A stretch of DNA of 64,000 bases. It comes from Kingdonia uniflora. Taxonomy: Eukaryota; Streptophyta; Magnoliopsida; Ranunculales; Circaeasteraceae. The stretch spans positions 1,984,001 through 2,048,000 of the forward strand of contig JACGCM010000669.1 in NCBI GenBank assembly GCA_014058105.1, given 5' to 3'. Under the pieces are notes generated by a model, which saw only the letters and a program-made list of their open reading frames with translations, had not been told where the DNA came from and ran no database searches. The position numbers and the translations under genes are program-made. Position 1 is the stretch's first letter. Every line of letters begins with the position of its first letter. Positions 34,354 to 49,030 of this stretch are shown here, one piece after another.

Positions 34354-35072
34354 CGTAATCTGTTGAAAAGGGAATGGATCTGAATAAATGAAGAACAGAG
34401 GGGGGTCATTTGCGAATTCGCCAAGAAACTGCAGGAGTTTTATCAAATTTGTTTTATATTATCTAACAACTCCTCAAATAGCTTGAGGTTTTATCCACTA
34501 GTGACTTCTAAAAAAAATCTTGAGTTATGTAAATTTATAAGGAAATGTCTTGTATTACAAGTTCGCAACTTTTTCTTATGAGTTTAAACACATTAGACTT
34601 GTTTTTATGTAGGTGCAAGTGGGCAGCAACTCTGGTGGTTTATAGTCTCGTTTACGTTTTTAACTCCCTGCTTCCACACTTGCTGGCAGAACCAAATAAA
34701 GATGCCTAAAACTCTTGTACAACACTTCATACTTTTCTGATGTGGCATAATATGAAGCAAACTGGTAAATTTCTTGGAGTGATTGGGGAAACTTCCACTT
34801 CGTACACCAGTTTTAGGCCTTAGATGACTTGGCTTGTAATTAGTACTCTTTTTTAGCAGTAAATACTTCTGAAACTTGACATTATTCTAACTTCATTGAT
34901 AGATTCCCCTTGTTCTCTTGTCCGTCACAGATTTTTTTGAGCTAACCATTGCAGAAGAGACTAAAGCAGTTGTTTTATGAGGTAAGAAGGTACTTTTTCC
35001 CGATTGCCTTTAATGGCCAATGGGTTTGGCTTTCCTTGTTGTTGAGCCCCATTCATTCTTCTTATAATACTA
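34354..35072. other. No gene seen
   Basis: Sequence between the Tat target duplication and the first Helitron. AT-rich, with no conserved frame. It should be contiguous with the DNA ending at 10446 before the Tat insertion. Confidence 0.4.
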
Positions 35073-35084
35073 CTAGTATTACCC

Positions 35085-35096
35085 GTGGCTCGCCAC
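35085..35096 (-). terminator. Helitron A 3' hairpin
   Basis: GTGG-CTCG-CCAC, four to five base-pair stem, about 8 bases from the CTAG terminus. It acts as the transposition terminator in the rolling-circle model. Confidence 0.65.
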
Positions 35097-35138
35097 CTTG
35101 AATACGTCGACACGCCTTCGGCGCTACAAAATTGTCCA

Positions 35139-35600
35139 TTAACGCGCCTTCGTAGCTAAAACCTCTATGCGTGCCTTTGGTATGATTATATATTTAACAG
35201 TCATTAGTGATAACCTATTATGATGGGTGCCTTCGGTACCTTTACCCGTGAATGCCATAAATCCATGATGAATAATAAGCCCATAATGGAAATCAAACAC
35301 TCCATCAATCCAACCACGCAAAACAAAAAAATGATTTGAGCAAATTATATAATTTATGCAATCCGACCAACCGCTATAACATCCCAAACCTTCAAATTTG
35401 CTACATCACGAGAATAAGGATGTTTTTCTAATATTGAATGTGTTATGGCATGATCCTCTGTATCACTAAAAATTGGAAGATACACAATATTTAGAAAATG
35501 TAATTGAAGTTGCAATAAGTACGTAGAAATGATATTATTTACACATAAGAGTAATTCCGATTGTAATCTTCTCTTTGCCTGAATTTGCACTCTGCAACTG
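35139..35600 (-). pseudogene. Unrecognised ORF remnants in Helitron A
   Basis: From 35590 the minus strand gives 78 open codons (RRLQSELLLCVNNIISTYLL, then THSILEKHPYSRDVANLKVW). A second open segment at 35387-35139 follows in another frame. No domain is recognised. They may be fragments of a captured host gene. Confidence 0.3.
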
Positions 35601-36309
35601 GTTTCCTCATTTTCCCTTTTTTATTATGAGAAGTTACAACAACCAAGTTAGAAATCATCAATTAAAAATCAAGTTCTTATTAGTTATTATAGTTTATATG
35701 CACAAAGTTTAAGACTCAATTCAAGCATGTCCCTAAATCTCCTCTCTTTGTGTCCATCCTAATCTAACATTGCTTACTACTTTGTCAGTTACTACTCTTA
35801 ATCATTTTTCATAAGCTTCAAAAAACTATCGAATTTCTGCCCTATCTCTATATTACCGTCTGAAGCCAAAATTAACCGGTATGAAATACAATTATGTCAA
35901 GGTAAGATTTATCACTTTGTCATTGGTTCATTATAAATTACCAATACCAATATTTTGTTGTATCTTCAGAGTTGTAGAAAATTCATAAAAATATGTATCT
36001 AATTCACTACTAATCATGGGAATGGGTTTTGGAGTTGCATGTATATAACCTTGAAATATAACTTTCGCGAGTCTAAACCTCAATGCCTAGGGCATGAATA
36101 TCATACAATTTATGATAAGATAAATCGATTGTAATTACCAACAAAATCCAAACATAGATCAAAATGAAAACTCACATTCCATAAAGCATACACAGTATCC
36201 GCAATATCCTCGAAAGTAAAATCTTGTTTGTAATATCCCCAGCTGAAACACCGCTGCCACCTTCAAAAAACCCTAAATCCCTCTTCAAAACCTTCTCAAA
36301 ATCCCATGA

Positions 36310-36850
36310 ATTATCTTACTGGCTTTCAATTACTGTGGGGTTATGAACATGTTGACTACACTCATCTGGAATAGGCACCTCTGTGCTACAATATGGCGCT
36401 GAAACAGAGGGATTGGCTTCTAAAACAGCAGGCCCTTTATTTTTTGTCTCACTAATCTCCCAAACTTCTGCTAAATAATCTTTTTGAGGAGCATTAGGAA
36501 TGTCATCAGTTGTTCATCTCCTAACTTCACAGTTCACAGCATTGTGTTCCAATTTAAGCACGCGTTTCCATAAAGATTGCTTCATCTTTACTTTGATGTA
36601 CATCGCACGACGTATCCTTTTCACCTTCAAGTAATTTTGGGATATGAACAGAGTGACTACGCTCTTTTGGAATAGGCACCTCTGTGCTGAAAGATGGCGC
36701 CGAAACAGAGGGATTGGATTTAAAAATAACGGGCCCTTTATCTTTTGTTACACAAATCTCCGAAGCTTCTATCAAATCATCTTTTTGAGAAGCATTAGGA
36801 ACATCATCAGTTGTTTCTCTCGCTATCAAGTTCAACATACCAACCACATT
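36310..36850 (-). repeat. Duplicated coding-like segment in Helitron A
   Basis: Two diverged copies of about 200 bases, one at 36310-36520 and one at 36640-36830, both translate on the minus strand to similar peptides: DDIPNAPQKDYL with NPSVSAPYCSTEVPIP, and DDVPNASQKDDL with NPSVSAPSFSTEVPIP. The second lies in a 97-codon open frame (36847-36554). The low ratio of peptide to DNA change suggests that it was once coding. The protein is not recognised. Confidence 0.6.
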
Positions 36851-37156
36851 ACTCCCACCGTAAAAAGTAAATTGCTAGGGCTTCATGTGGTGTCCCTGGA
36901 ATAGCTCCACAAAGCAAGTATGTCGGTTTTGTTTCAAAATTTGGAAGGTAAATACAACCAAAATACTTGATTTAAAGATCTATTTCTAATACCAAGCAAA
37001 ACTGTAGCGATACGAAAGGTTTTTAATAGCCAGAAAAGTACTATAATGTATATAATTGTTCCTTGCAGCTTTCATATATTGTGGTTGATAAATAACATAA
37101 GATGCATATGCAATAACTATCAAATGCAATCACTAATTTTTTTATTGAAGGCATAC

Positions 37157-39200
<2,044 letters not shown>

Positions 39201-39746
39201 ATCTAACAATACCCAAATGAAACAAAGACATACCTTGAGCTTTGAATCAAATAACCTTGAATCAAATAAGTAAAGTGGATTCCTCTTTTAGAAGATTGGA
39301 AATGTCAAGTGTCTAGAATACAAAGGGAATCGTCTTCAAAGGGAAGTAATAAAGATAAGGAAAAAAAATAGTTTGTTGGAGCCAGTAGTGGGTAAAAAAT
39401 AGAGAGAGAGAGAGAGAATGCCTCACAACCCACAGTTTGTTGGAGAAGATGTTAGAAGAAGATGTTAGAAATAGTTTGTTAGAAAGAGAGAGAGAGCACC
39501 TTGCTTTGCTTAGAGAGATTAAGAGTTGGGAGAGTTGATAGAGATAATAAATGAGAAGCAATAAGACTTAAATACCCATTTTAGGTGTTATGTCCAAAGT
39601 ACCCATAAGCCAAAGAGTTCAACAAATTTAGTCCGTCGATCTCGCTCTTTCCCACAAATCTCAGCCCCTCTTTATCTTTTAGACAATGGCAAACATGTCT
39701 ATACAAAAAACACCATTGTGTAATGTAATATAGACTAGTTGTGCGT

Positions 39747-39758
39747 GTGGCACACCAC
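39747..39758 (-). terminator. Helitron B 3' hairpin
   Basis: GTGG-CACA-CCAC on the plus strand, about 8-11 bases inside the CTAG terminus. Confidence 0.6.
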
Positions 39759-40110
39759 GGTTGCACTCGTTGTTTCATAGCACTTTGAGTGCCTTCAACA
39801 TTACATACCAAACTTATATACCCGTATTGGCACTGCAAAAAAATAAACTCGTAGTCTACAAAATACCGTGTCTTCGTCAATTACGCTAACTTGTCGATCT
39901 CAATGGTATTTTCTTTTACTACAGAAAATATCTACACTATTTTGATTGACCAAATAGACACATCTCCCCATTAAAGGTGTTACTCCACCAATAACTTCTC
40001 CTCCAACCCATGTTAAAGGTTCAAAGTATCATTGTCCACAAATAGTACAACACTTTCCCTTTTATGATATAGTTTCTATCATTTAGACACTAATTTATAA
40101 CATAAATTAT

Positions 40111-40195
40111 TGGATCTTGGGGATTTGAACCGCCACCACTTGAGATAATTGGAATTTCATTTCCAATTCCAAGCGCTCTACCATTTGAGCTAAAA
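40111..40195 (-). tRNA. tRNA-like sequence, probably decayed
   Basis: The minus strand has an A-box-like D arm (AGCTCAAATGGTAGAGCGC) and a B-box (GGTTCAAATCC). The region between them contains an over-long TTGGAATT/AATTCCAA stem, so no clean anticodon loop can be drawn, and the acceptor stem does not pair well. It is more likely a tRNA relic or a tRNA-derived SINE piece than a working tRNA. Confidence 0.3.
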
Positions 40196-40429
40196 ATCAA
40201 ATAGTGTTCTGCTCCCAACCAAATGCAAAAAAGACTGATAAATCTAGTGTACAACAATTGTGTTATGAAAACTATAGGTAGACTTTATAAAGAGATTTCG
40301 TCAGTGTTAAAACTAAATATAGGGTCATAAACAGGTCCATAGATACTTATGAAATGAAATCAAACTAAAATATCAAGTGTCCAAATTGAAGAAAAATTAA
40401 ATAATTAGCTTTTTAAAACAAACCTAAAG

Positions 40430-41420
40430 TAATGGCATAGATCTTATTATTCAACAAAAATTCTATCAAGTGAGAATTTTGAGCAAGTCTATCAAGGTCC
40501 TAAACTCTTTAGCACAACTCCTCCCAAACTTAAAATATTGCTCCTTTCATACCTCGAACTTTGGTTGAACTTGCGAAAACCTTTGCTCTACATCATCTTG
40601 AACACCATTGCTGCCTGAAAAGGAAATAAACAATGCTTGCAAAAAATAAATATTAAATCTGAAGATATTATCACCCCCATGTTGTGACTAAAGTAAGAAA
40701 AGCATGCAAGCATTTTATGGCAGTATATGAAGAAAATGAGTATGGGAAAGATGGGGACGCTAAAAATAGACATCACAATAATGAGATTTTAATTAAAAAG
40801 GAGTTATTGACATTGCTCTATAACATCAAGATTCTTAGAAAATTTCATTACCCTAAAATTCAATACTTAAGAAACTAAAAGATATTTGTGTATGTGAGAG
40901 CATAGTGAGAAAAATAAATAGAAAGAATAACTTATCATTCTTTGAATAAATTATCGTTAGTTTTTTTGTATACAGTTTTTAGGCGATCTAATCATTCATG
41001 AGTCCTAGGAGCTTCGCTTGAGGTTTTCTCAGTTTTCCCATATGATTAAGGTCATTTGCAACAATGTTACCCTCCCTATAATTGTTATGCGCACTGATGA
41101 AGGTCACTGGCATAATCTCACTTCATGTTGTAATATACTTACAATAAGAAAAAATGTACCTCTTACAATGAGTCCTAGTAGTACATGTACTTTGTGACCA
41201 AGCAATAAAAAAATACGGTCATCTGCAGCTTTGCAAAGTCTGCTCCTGTACAATATTTTGAACATTTTATAGTACCTTTAAGATTTTTGACTGAAAAGTT
41301 TAATCGAATATTAGGGCAGAGGCAAATGGGGTCTTTTAAAGCCAAAACAAAAAAGCTACATTAAAGCCTTAATTTTCTTCATCAAAAAACATAAAACGTG
41401 ATAATGAGTAAAATTCTAAA
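40430..41420. other. No gene recognised
   Basis: AT-rich Helitron B interior with weak exon-like scraps and no conserved motif. Confidence 0.4.
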
Positions 41421-41636
41421 TGGTAGTATAAAGTACCTTATAGGTGCTCGTTCAATCAAGTTCTCAGAATCCAAAATCATTGTATTAGTTTAGATTCACC
41501 CACAAGCCTTATTCATAAGATCATCCTAAAAAGCTAAATAAAGGAATTAAAAATAAATGAATTGATACTCCTTTTCATGAGCTACAATAAATCTAGGGCA
41601 AGTACAGTAAGTATTCTTCATAAAAGTCTCATAGAA
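41421..41636. repeat. Direct repeat copy 1 in Helitron B
   Basis: It starts near AAGTACCTTATAGGTGCTCG and ends near CATAAAAGTCTCATAGAA. It matches 45240-45458 with roughly 90% identity by eye, in the same orientation. Confidence 0.85.
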
Positions 41637-41639
41637 TTC

Positions 41640-42204
41640 TAAGAATTCGATTCTTAAAGTTTGGTATAGTACTTGAATCCTGGAATCCTAGGATTTCAAA
41701 TTTAGGTATTGGTATAGGGCCCCCAAGAATGATAGGAAGTTAGGAACTTAAGTTCATAGGATTCAGATATAGGTATGGGGCCCCAAGAAAGGATATTAAC
41801 CAATGAGCTAATCCTAGAAATTAGGGTACCTAAAAGCTACAAATTATGCCCATAGGTATTTTTGTATAGTCTGGGTTTCCTTAGGTTTTGTTAGGTTAGG
41901 TTTCCTCATTCCAGATTCCAGATTCTAGATTCCAAATAGGGGTAAATAGTGGAAAAATCATCAATATAGGTGGGATATAAACCAACAACATAATCGTCAT
42001 GAAATATTTATAGAAATGCCTCTTAATCCTCCAATTCAGTGTCTAGGTTCTCAAGGATTGCCTAGTTGCCTCTTTTTCCTTAGCTAAAGCTATTCCTGGT
42101 GAGGGTCATTGGACGTGTTTACTATGGAAGTTACCAAGAAGAAAAATCAAGCACACACCAGGATTATGGATATCTAAATGAATCAAACTAAAGCTCAGAC
42201 CTTT
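41640..42204. other. No gene; repeats of GGTATxGGGCCCC
   Basis: Between the direct repeat and the solo LTR. It contains two copies of an ATTxAGATATAGGTATGGGGCCCC-like phrase (about 41700 and 41770) and imperfect inverted AATTCTAAGAATTC words. No coding signal. Confidence 0.4.
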
Positions 42205-44723
42205 TGTCACGCCCCAAAATCAAGTAATCGGTTGCTTGACCAATTACTAAATTCTAAGTAGTACAGGTCGGGGAATCCAAAGATTCTACCCCACAAATAG
42301 CCAAGCCATAGACAAATTCTAGCTCAGCTATTCACATATAGCAATAATCATCAGAGTAAGGAAAATAATATAATAATATAACGCGGAAGCAAAAGACATA
42401 TATATACATATCAGATGAAAATGTAATACAACATCTCGAATAAAACTCAGCGACACATGCTGAGAACACCTACAAAAATCTAGAACCAAAGGAAATCTCC
42501 AGTGGCAAAAACTGTCTCTGAACAGGCTACTCACGTGGTAGTCCAAGCTAATCAACATCTGAAATGGTTAAAATACGAGAGTGAGCAAACAACGATCTCA
42601 CTAATCCAACAGAACTAAATAACGTACTAACAACTGGTACTGAAAAATAGAGTAGAGATGAATGTAATATAGAACAGGTAAATACAATCTAGCAAAATAA
42701 TAAGTAACCATAACAGATACAGAGTTGACAAGGAAAGAAAATAGAGTTGATAATAGGAGAGAATAGAGAAGGAATGTGAGAAGAGTATAGGGAAGAGAAT
42801 GTGATGGTATGATAATATGCAATGCCATGATGAGAAGTAATGACTAGGATAATCCCATACTTATCCTAGATACAGTGAAATGTTATGATGAGTAAGGATA
42901 TTCCCATAAATATCCCCTAATGCAGAATGATTCAGTGCCTTAAAAGTGTACGCGATCTTATTATAATACTGGTTGATCAACCGTTAACATTTAATTTCTT
43001 AAAGAGATCAGTAAATGGATACACAGGTATGATTTGGTTAAGCTCGACCAAGCTAGGATGGTCGCACTTGATCAAAGTAGATTTAGGTGTATTAACCCTC
43101 TGAACAATAGTCCGAACATTTCAAGAAATTTCAACCTCACCGTGGAATAAGTTGGGATCTCCATGACTCTGCCTCATACCATTCCACACTCCAGAGTGGT
43201 TGTACTAGGTATGATAGTGTCATTGCCAATCTCACCATGTCTTTTAACCCGATCTTACGGACTCCTTGGATCCTATCATAGGTCAACCGAAACGGAGTAT
43301 TCGTGTATCCAATCTCAATAAGTTTTTAAAAATGTGTCATAAGTTATTAAGGTGCAACCGGTGCACAAGAGAACAACACAACTGCCACTCACACGGCAAA
43401 ACAAATTAGGATGAATAGAGACTCGGTTGCACCGACTATGCATAACCGACACAACAGCCTAACCATCACTACATCCAACCCAACAATCTCTTAAGGTTGG
43501 AAAGGGAATTCCTGGGCAAGCCACGAGAACGCTAACCCAACCACCACTAACTAACTCAGGTCCTATGCGAACCAAAACCAACTCCATAATCAATTACAAC
43601 CCAACTACAGGTTAACAATATAAACCGAATAATTCCAAGGTCAAATTATAGTTAATCACAAAACATCTCTAAGCTCAATATAACTCTCTAAAATAATACT
43701 CAGAAACTAGTATAGAAACTTAGAAATGAAGGAATAAAACTCGCCTGAAGACAATCCCGAGTCCTGCGGAAATCCAACTCGGAAAACCAATTAAAATCCA
43801 CGGAATGGCCAACAGAATGCCTGACAAGCTAACACAATCACCAACGATCACAAGCAACCAATCAAATAAAGAAAACAAAAGTAGACCCAAACCCTAGAAT
43901 CACAAATCACAAATCGGAAAGGAAAGGGGTAATACTTACCCAAGGAAAGGCGAGGAATTCTGCCCAACAACGACGCCAAACACTGAGGAATTGAGGGAAT
44001 TAAAGTGAGGGAGAGGATGAGTGGAAAGTGAGAGAGAGAATTGAGAGAGAGAGAAGAGGAATGAAAATGAAACCTAAAAAAAAGGATAAAACACCCGCCA
44101 AGTCGTTTGAACGACTTGGGAATCATGGGCCAAATTCCATGGAGAATGTCACTTCGTTTGATAGGTCGTTCGAACGACCTATCAAACGACTGAGACCCTC
44201 TAAAACCAAAGGATCACCCCAGACACCCCAGAATCACACCAAACCACCACCACTACCACACAAACACTACTACGAACTCAACAAAGGTTTTCCAAAGTAG
44301 AAATACCACCTCCACCGCCTCACGGCCACCAAAATGCCTAAACCCCCAAAAAGAAATCTTTTCCTCGGGAGACTCCGGAAACCTATCGGCCACTCCAACG
44401 GCTTACCGAAACTACCCCAAATCACACACACAACAAACATACATCACTACCAACCCATCTAGGGGTTACCAAGGCCACAGCGCCACCTCCTCCTCCGAAT
44501 GACCTCCGAACTGCCAAAACTACAAAAAGGAATCTAATAAACTAAAACACCGAAAAGAATAAATGGATGCATAATGGATGAATAATGGATGAAAGAGTAT
44601 ATGCAGAATATGAATGCGAAACTTAACGTGAAGGAATGATATGCCGGCGAGATAAAGAATAAGAATAATACATAAAAAGAATATAAGCGAATAAAAAGAA
44701 TAACTAAAATACGGGTCATTACA
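42205..44723. mobile_element. Solo LTR 2 (2,519 bp) in Helitron B
   Basis: It starts TGTCACGCCCC and ends GGGTCATTACA (TG...CA), with CCTTT at 42200-42204 and 44724-44728. It belongs to the same family and lies in the same orientation as 29218-31759. There are no internal genes and no second LTR, so it is a solo LTR. It carries an exact 34-bp palindrome at 44155-44188. Confidence 0.9.
44101..44188. repeat. Palindromes with a TCGTTCGAACGA core in solo LTR 2
   Basis: 44155-44188 is a perfect 34-base palindrome centred on GTTCGAAC. A 10-bp-stem hairpin (CCAAGTCGTT / AACGACTTGG) lies just left of it near 44098-44119. Solo LTR 1 has degenerate copies of the same core at 31160-31420. Confidence 0.85.
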
Positions 44724-45239
44724 CCTTTTCTTGGAGTTTGGAAGTTTGGGAGCTTGATAGTCAAAAGGGGAAAGCGAAAAAGAGCTCGACTTTGGAACAG
44801 AAAGTGCATTAAAACTGGCGTAAGCTACCGAAAATGAGAATTCAGCCTGCCGAACAAGACTAACGATTTATCTAGAAGAAAACAGCGATTCTGAAAGCAC
44901 TGAATGTGCGCAGCTAGAGTGCACCCACTTTAGAAATATTTTAAAACTATTTTCTAAAGATACGCGATCCAGAAATTTCTAAAGAAAAAACCACCTTTAC
45001 CCGACTTCTTGACACGCTCTAAATAACCCCCTTTCTTTAGACTAAAAACCCGTAAAACCTACGGGAAAAAACCGAGGTACATCCCTCCACGAGAAAGTGC
45101 AAAAAAGGGTTCAAAAATACAAATATGTAATGGATGGAATTACCTTATCTTATTAATAAAGCACCTAATCCAGCAGCTTGCACCTAAACCCCCTCCCGCT
45201 ATAACCTTTACAAGCTATAAATATATTAAGGAAGTATAA

Positions 45240-45458
45240 AGTTAGCATAAAGTACCTTATACGTGCTTGTTCAATCAAGTTCTCAGAATCCCAAATCATC
45301 GTATCAGTTTAGATTTACCCGCAAGCCTTATTCATAAGATCATCCTAAAAAGTAAAAAAAAAAAAGAATTAAAAATAAATGAATTGATACTCCTTTTCAT
45401 GAACTACAATAAATCTAGGGCAAGTACAGTAAGTATCCTTCATAAAAGTCTTATAGAA
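45240..45458. repeat. Direct repeat copy 2 in Helitron B
   Basis: Second copy of the 216-bp segment at 41421-41636, in the same orientation and about 3.8 kb away, with the solo LTR between them. Small indels (a poly-A run) separate the copies. Confidence 0.85.
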
Positions 45459-45459
45459 G

Positions 45460-48180
45460 ATAATACTTTTTTATGTACAAAAAGTTAGCAAGTTTATTTT
45501 TCATATAAGAACATCCTTCATAAAATTACGTAAACATTTAAGGCCATTCAACGTCGAAAAATGGTATATTATAGAAGATGCATACCAGATTAGTTCAATG
45601 GACAAACTATCAATAACATAAAATATGCACGAAAATAGCACTATGAACCACTTCTCTAAGAAATATTATGCTCTCCACGTTCAACCATGGACACCCAATT
45701 TTTACTATACATGCCAATGATTTAGTCATAGAACTCAACCACCTAATCACAGGCAATAACCAAACCCAAAATAGTTAGCATTGAATGAGATTCTTGAAAA
45801 AGGAGTAGTTATATATCAGCCAACAACACGCATACAAAATATAGGTCAACCAATTATAGAGAAATTTTTCATTGATTTTATAAATGAAAGATATTAGAAT
45901 TTTGGCCTATTAGCATACTGTATTTTAAATTCGGTTTATACCTAATGCACCAAAGGATGTCCAATAGAACCTCCATTGACCTTGACCTTTTCTAGATAAA
46001 TCTCCAGTTTATTACTGCAGTAAAAAAAATTGGGATGCAAATGCCTGTATAATGAGCAATCAACTGAGCTCAGTGAAATGAGGTACACTTAAAAATGTGT
46101 GGCACTACGAAGTAAGACTTGTATAGAGTTGTGAAAAAAAATGGGCACCATTTTCTCTGTTTTATAGCTTATAGTAATATATATAAACCACCCTGCGATA
46201 TGCACAAAAATACTTGCCTGCCCTTTGTTAAGCTTTTCACGCTTCGTTGGTCCTTCGGCACTATAACTCATTTGTTGTGTTTACTTTTCCCTGTAAACAA
46301 TGTATGCAGTGTACACCATGGACATGTGTTGCGGATAAAAGCTAGGAAACAAAGTGATTGAGCCTCATTTGATATCTTTTCCGTACCTAAGTTCGCGATA
46401 TTCCAAATACCCCCATTAATTTCTTTTAACTATATTGCACAACATTGGTTTGCCATGCGAGCAACACTACCAATCGAACATGTTTCAACCCCATAATTGA
46501 TGTCTATTCTTCAAGACCATCATACTTTGGATAACCTTTAATTTTTCTCAATGTTTTTAGCGTACATAAATTTCTCTTGAAATAGACTTGATGACTTTAA
46601 CCTTCAAACTCAACCAATAAATGCAACTTTCGAGTTCATCCTTCAACTACTATCAATGTTTTCAGCTTACAATATCGCCTTCCTATGGCATAGGCTAAAT
46701 ACAATTTTCCAAATCCATTTTGCACTCTTTCAAATAAATCTGATTTCTTTTATCCTTGAATATCCAAGGCAGACTCTGAAAATGACCCAAGTTGTAAAAT
46801 AAAATGCTCGAGTACTGCTAATATGGGACTCGGCAATTGCCCTCAACTCTATCGAAAAAAATCCATTTGCTCAACTCCTCATCTTGAAGAATAATGGTTC
46901 TATTTTAAACTCCTCTTATATATTCCTCGCATATGCATCATTAAGGGTTTCGGCAAATTGCTATAGAAAAGGTGCCAAATTCTCACCATCTTTTATATAT
47001 TTCTCGCATATGCATCACTAACCATAGACATTTTGGGAAATATGGATAAATAACTGAAATCTATAGCCAAGAATTATCACGTCCCAAATGAAAGTACAGA
47101 CAGTCCATATTACTCAGACGCCTTTAGAGAAATACCCTTAATCTACATTGAAAGATAAGATCGAATTCTGAGAGAAATACCTTGAATACACTTCAGAGAA
47201 AACGACTCAAGACAACGATTTAACACATGATCCTTTAGCCAATTTTCATCATCATCTTCATGCCCATTCTCCCTATACAATCCCCACAATTCATATCCCT
47301 TTTGGCAGCTTCAATGGCTTACCTCCGTGCACACATAGACAGCAAAAACAAACCCATAAAGAAAACATAGCCTCATATAAGTAGCATCATGATCTCCGGC
47401 CAGTCTTTACGAAACAGACCGACCACAAATGTAAACCTTACAATGCCAGCACCACCACAAAAGCACAGCAATTAATTTGACTTTCCATTCAGCGACACAA
47501 TTACTACGAATATCCATAAAATAAATAAAAATAAAGAATCTGTGAACTTTTCCGTTAAGACCCCATCAAAAGAAAATCACTTGATATTCGGATCGAGGGC
47601 TTAAATCAAAAGAAATCCTTAAAAAAAAATTATCGAATTTGGAGTTCCATCAAGGGTTTGAACTGTTTTTAAACCTCAATCAAATTCGGATAGAGATACC
47701 CATGAATCTGTAATAATGATTGCTTGAGACACATCGAATCTCAGTCCAAATACAATTCAAAACCCTAACATTCGAATATTAGTACAAATCAAACTCGAAA
47801 ATGGTTTGAACCGTGCCACTACCATATGCCTAAATTTAAACTAAACTGAAAAAATAAGATTACCTCAGATCTTCGTCTCATCAAACTCAATCGTCGAATC
47901 CTAATCTCCGTCTACCTTCCCAACATCATTGCTTACAGTCCCCAAATCATAATTGTAAGAATAAATAGTTTCAAGATCTTCCCCTACATCAAACCCTAAC
48001 GGTTTAAATCATTGATCATAAGCTTGAGATTCAAATTCATGAGGGAAATCGCAAAAGATTGAGAGAAATCGCAGAGAGAGACAGAGAAAGCGCTGGATTT
48101 TATTCTGATAATGTTTTTTTTTCCTTTTATAGAAGAAAAGTGTCGAGGAGGAGAACTCAAGTTTTGAGTCGGGATGGGGA
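45460..48180. other. No gene recognised; 5' part of Helitron B
   Basis: Minus-strand fragments near 47350-47150 and 47990-47870 look like exons bounded by plausible splice sites, but no family is recognised. The remainder is AT-rich. Confidence 0.35.
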
Positions 48181-48337
48181 ACTTCAATTTTAGACTTTGA
48201 AATTTAAATTACCAAAATTGCTCATCTTCGTCTTAATATCGAGGCACCCACAACAAATCAAGACCCCTCTTTATCTATGGACATAAGGTCAGACTTGTCC
48301 AAAGTGGCAAAAACACCGCCCCGTAATAATAAAGAGA

Positions 48338-49030
48338 TTACAAAATTTTGTACATTTATAGACTGTTAATATGTGGATCAAGGGCCCTAAAATCTACCAG
48401 TTGAATCTAGGTACGCTAACAAAACTTTTTTTTCTTTTTACTAGAAATCTTCCAGATTGTATAGCCTTTGTGTGGGTGGCATCGTATGATTTATTCTCAC
48501 TCTTTCTTTAAAGTTGAACTATTCTCGATCAAGGTCTATTAGTCAAGCCTTATGCAAAACTAATTTATTGAAGGAAATCCAAGTTGTCTCTCAAGATTGC
48601 AGGTAAGTTATTAAAAGTTCCCACCCTAAAGCCTATGGTCGTATAGTTTGTGATTCAGTTCTATCTTCTGCCTTTAATCTTATTTGCTTTGGTTATTTTT
48701 GTTCTATATTTGATGAGAAATGAGTTGACGATGAACCCATCATCTATAATACTAAGCAGGTACCTTAACTATGAGTTGTGCCCTTCGTCAGTCATAAAGA
48801 TTCTTTGTAATTTAGTACTCTGTGTTGTTTGGCCAATGTAAATCAATACCCCCTAGATTGTTTTCCTCATGATTATCTATGGATCCATTAGCTCAAAATG
48901 AGATTAGCGCTCAAATTTTGAGAGGATGGTGGCTCAAATCCACCTAGGTTCAAATTGGAATTTTCAAAAACATTTGCAAAGTAAGTGACGATGCGACGAC
49001 AATACATGTTGTTTTTGGTGCCTATTGAAA
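48338..49030. other. No gene seen
   Basis: AT-rich sequence outside Helitron B without recognisable coding or repeat structure. Confidence 0.4.

Larger units (their letters stand above)
39735..48337 (-). mobile_element. Helitron B (8,603 bp incl. solo LTR), joined to Helitron A
   Basis: The minus strand starts TCTCTTTATTATTACGGGG at 48337, preceded by A, and ends with a GTGG-TGTG-CCAC hairpin (39747-39758), then ACGCACAACTAG at 39735, followed directly by the T that is base one of Helitron A. This fits Helitron insertion between A and T. No Rep/helicase is seen. It holds a 2.5-kb solo LTR and a 216-bp direct repeat. Coding-like fragments are weak (for example YELWGLYRENGHEDDDENWL near 47300-47200) and not recognised. 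Confidence 0.7.

Noticed and set aside
40111..40195. A functional tRNA gene
   Set aside because: The anticodon arm cannot be drawn and the acceptor stem does not pair; kept only as a low-confidence tRNA-like feature.
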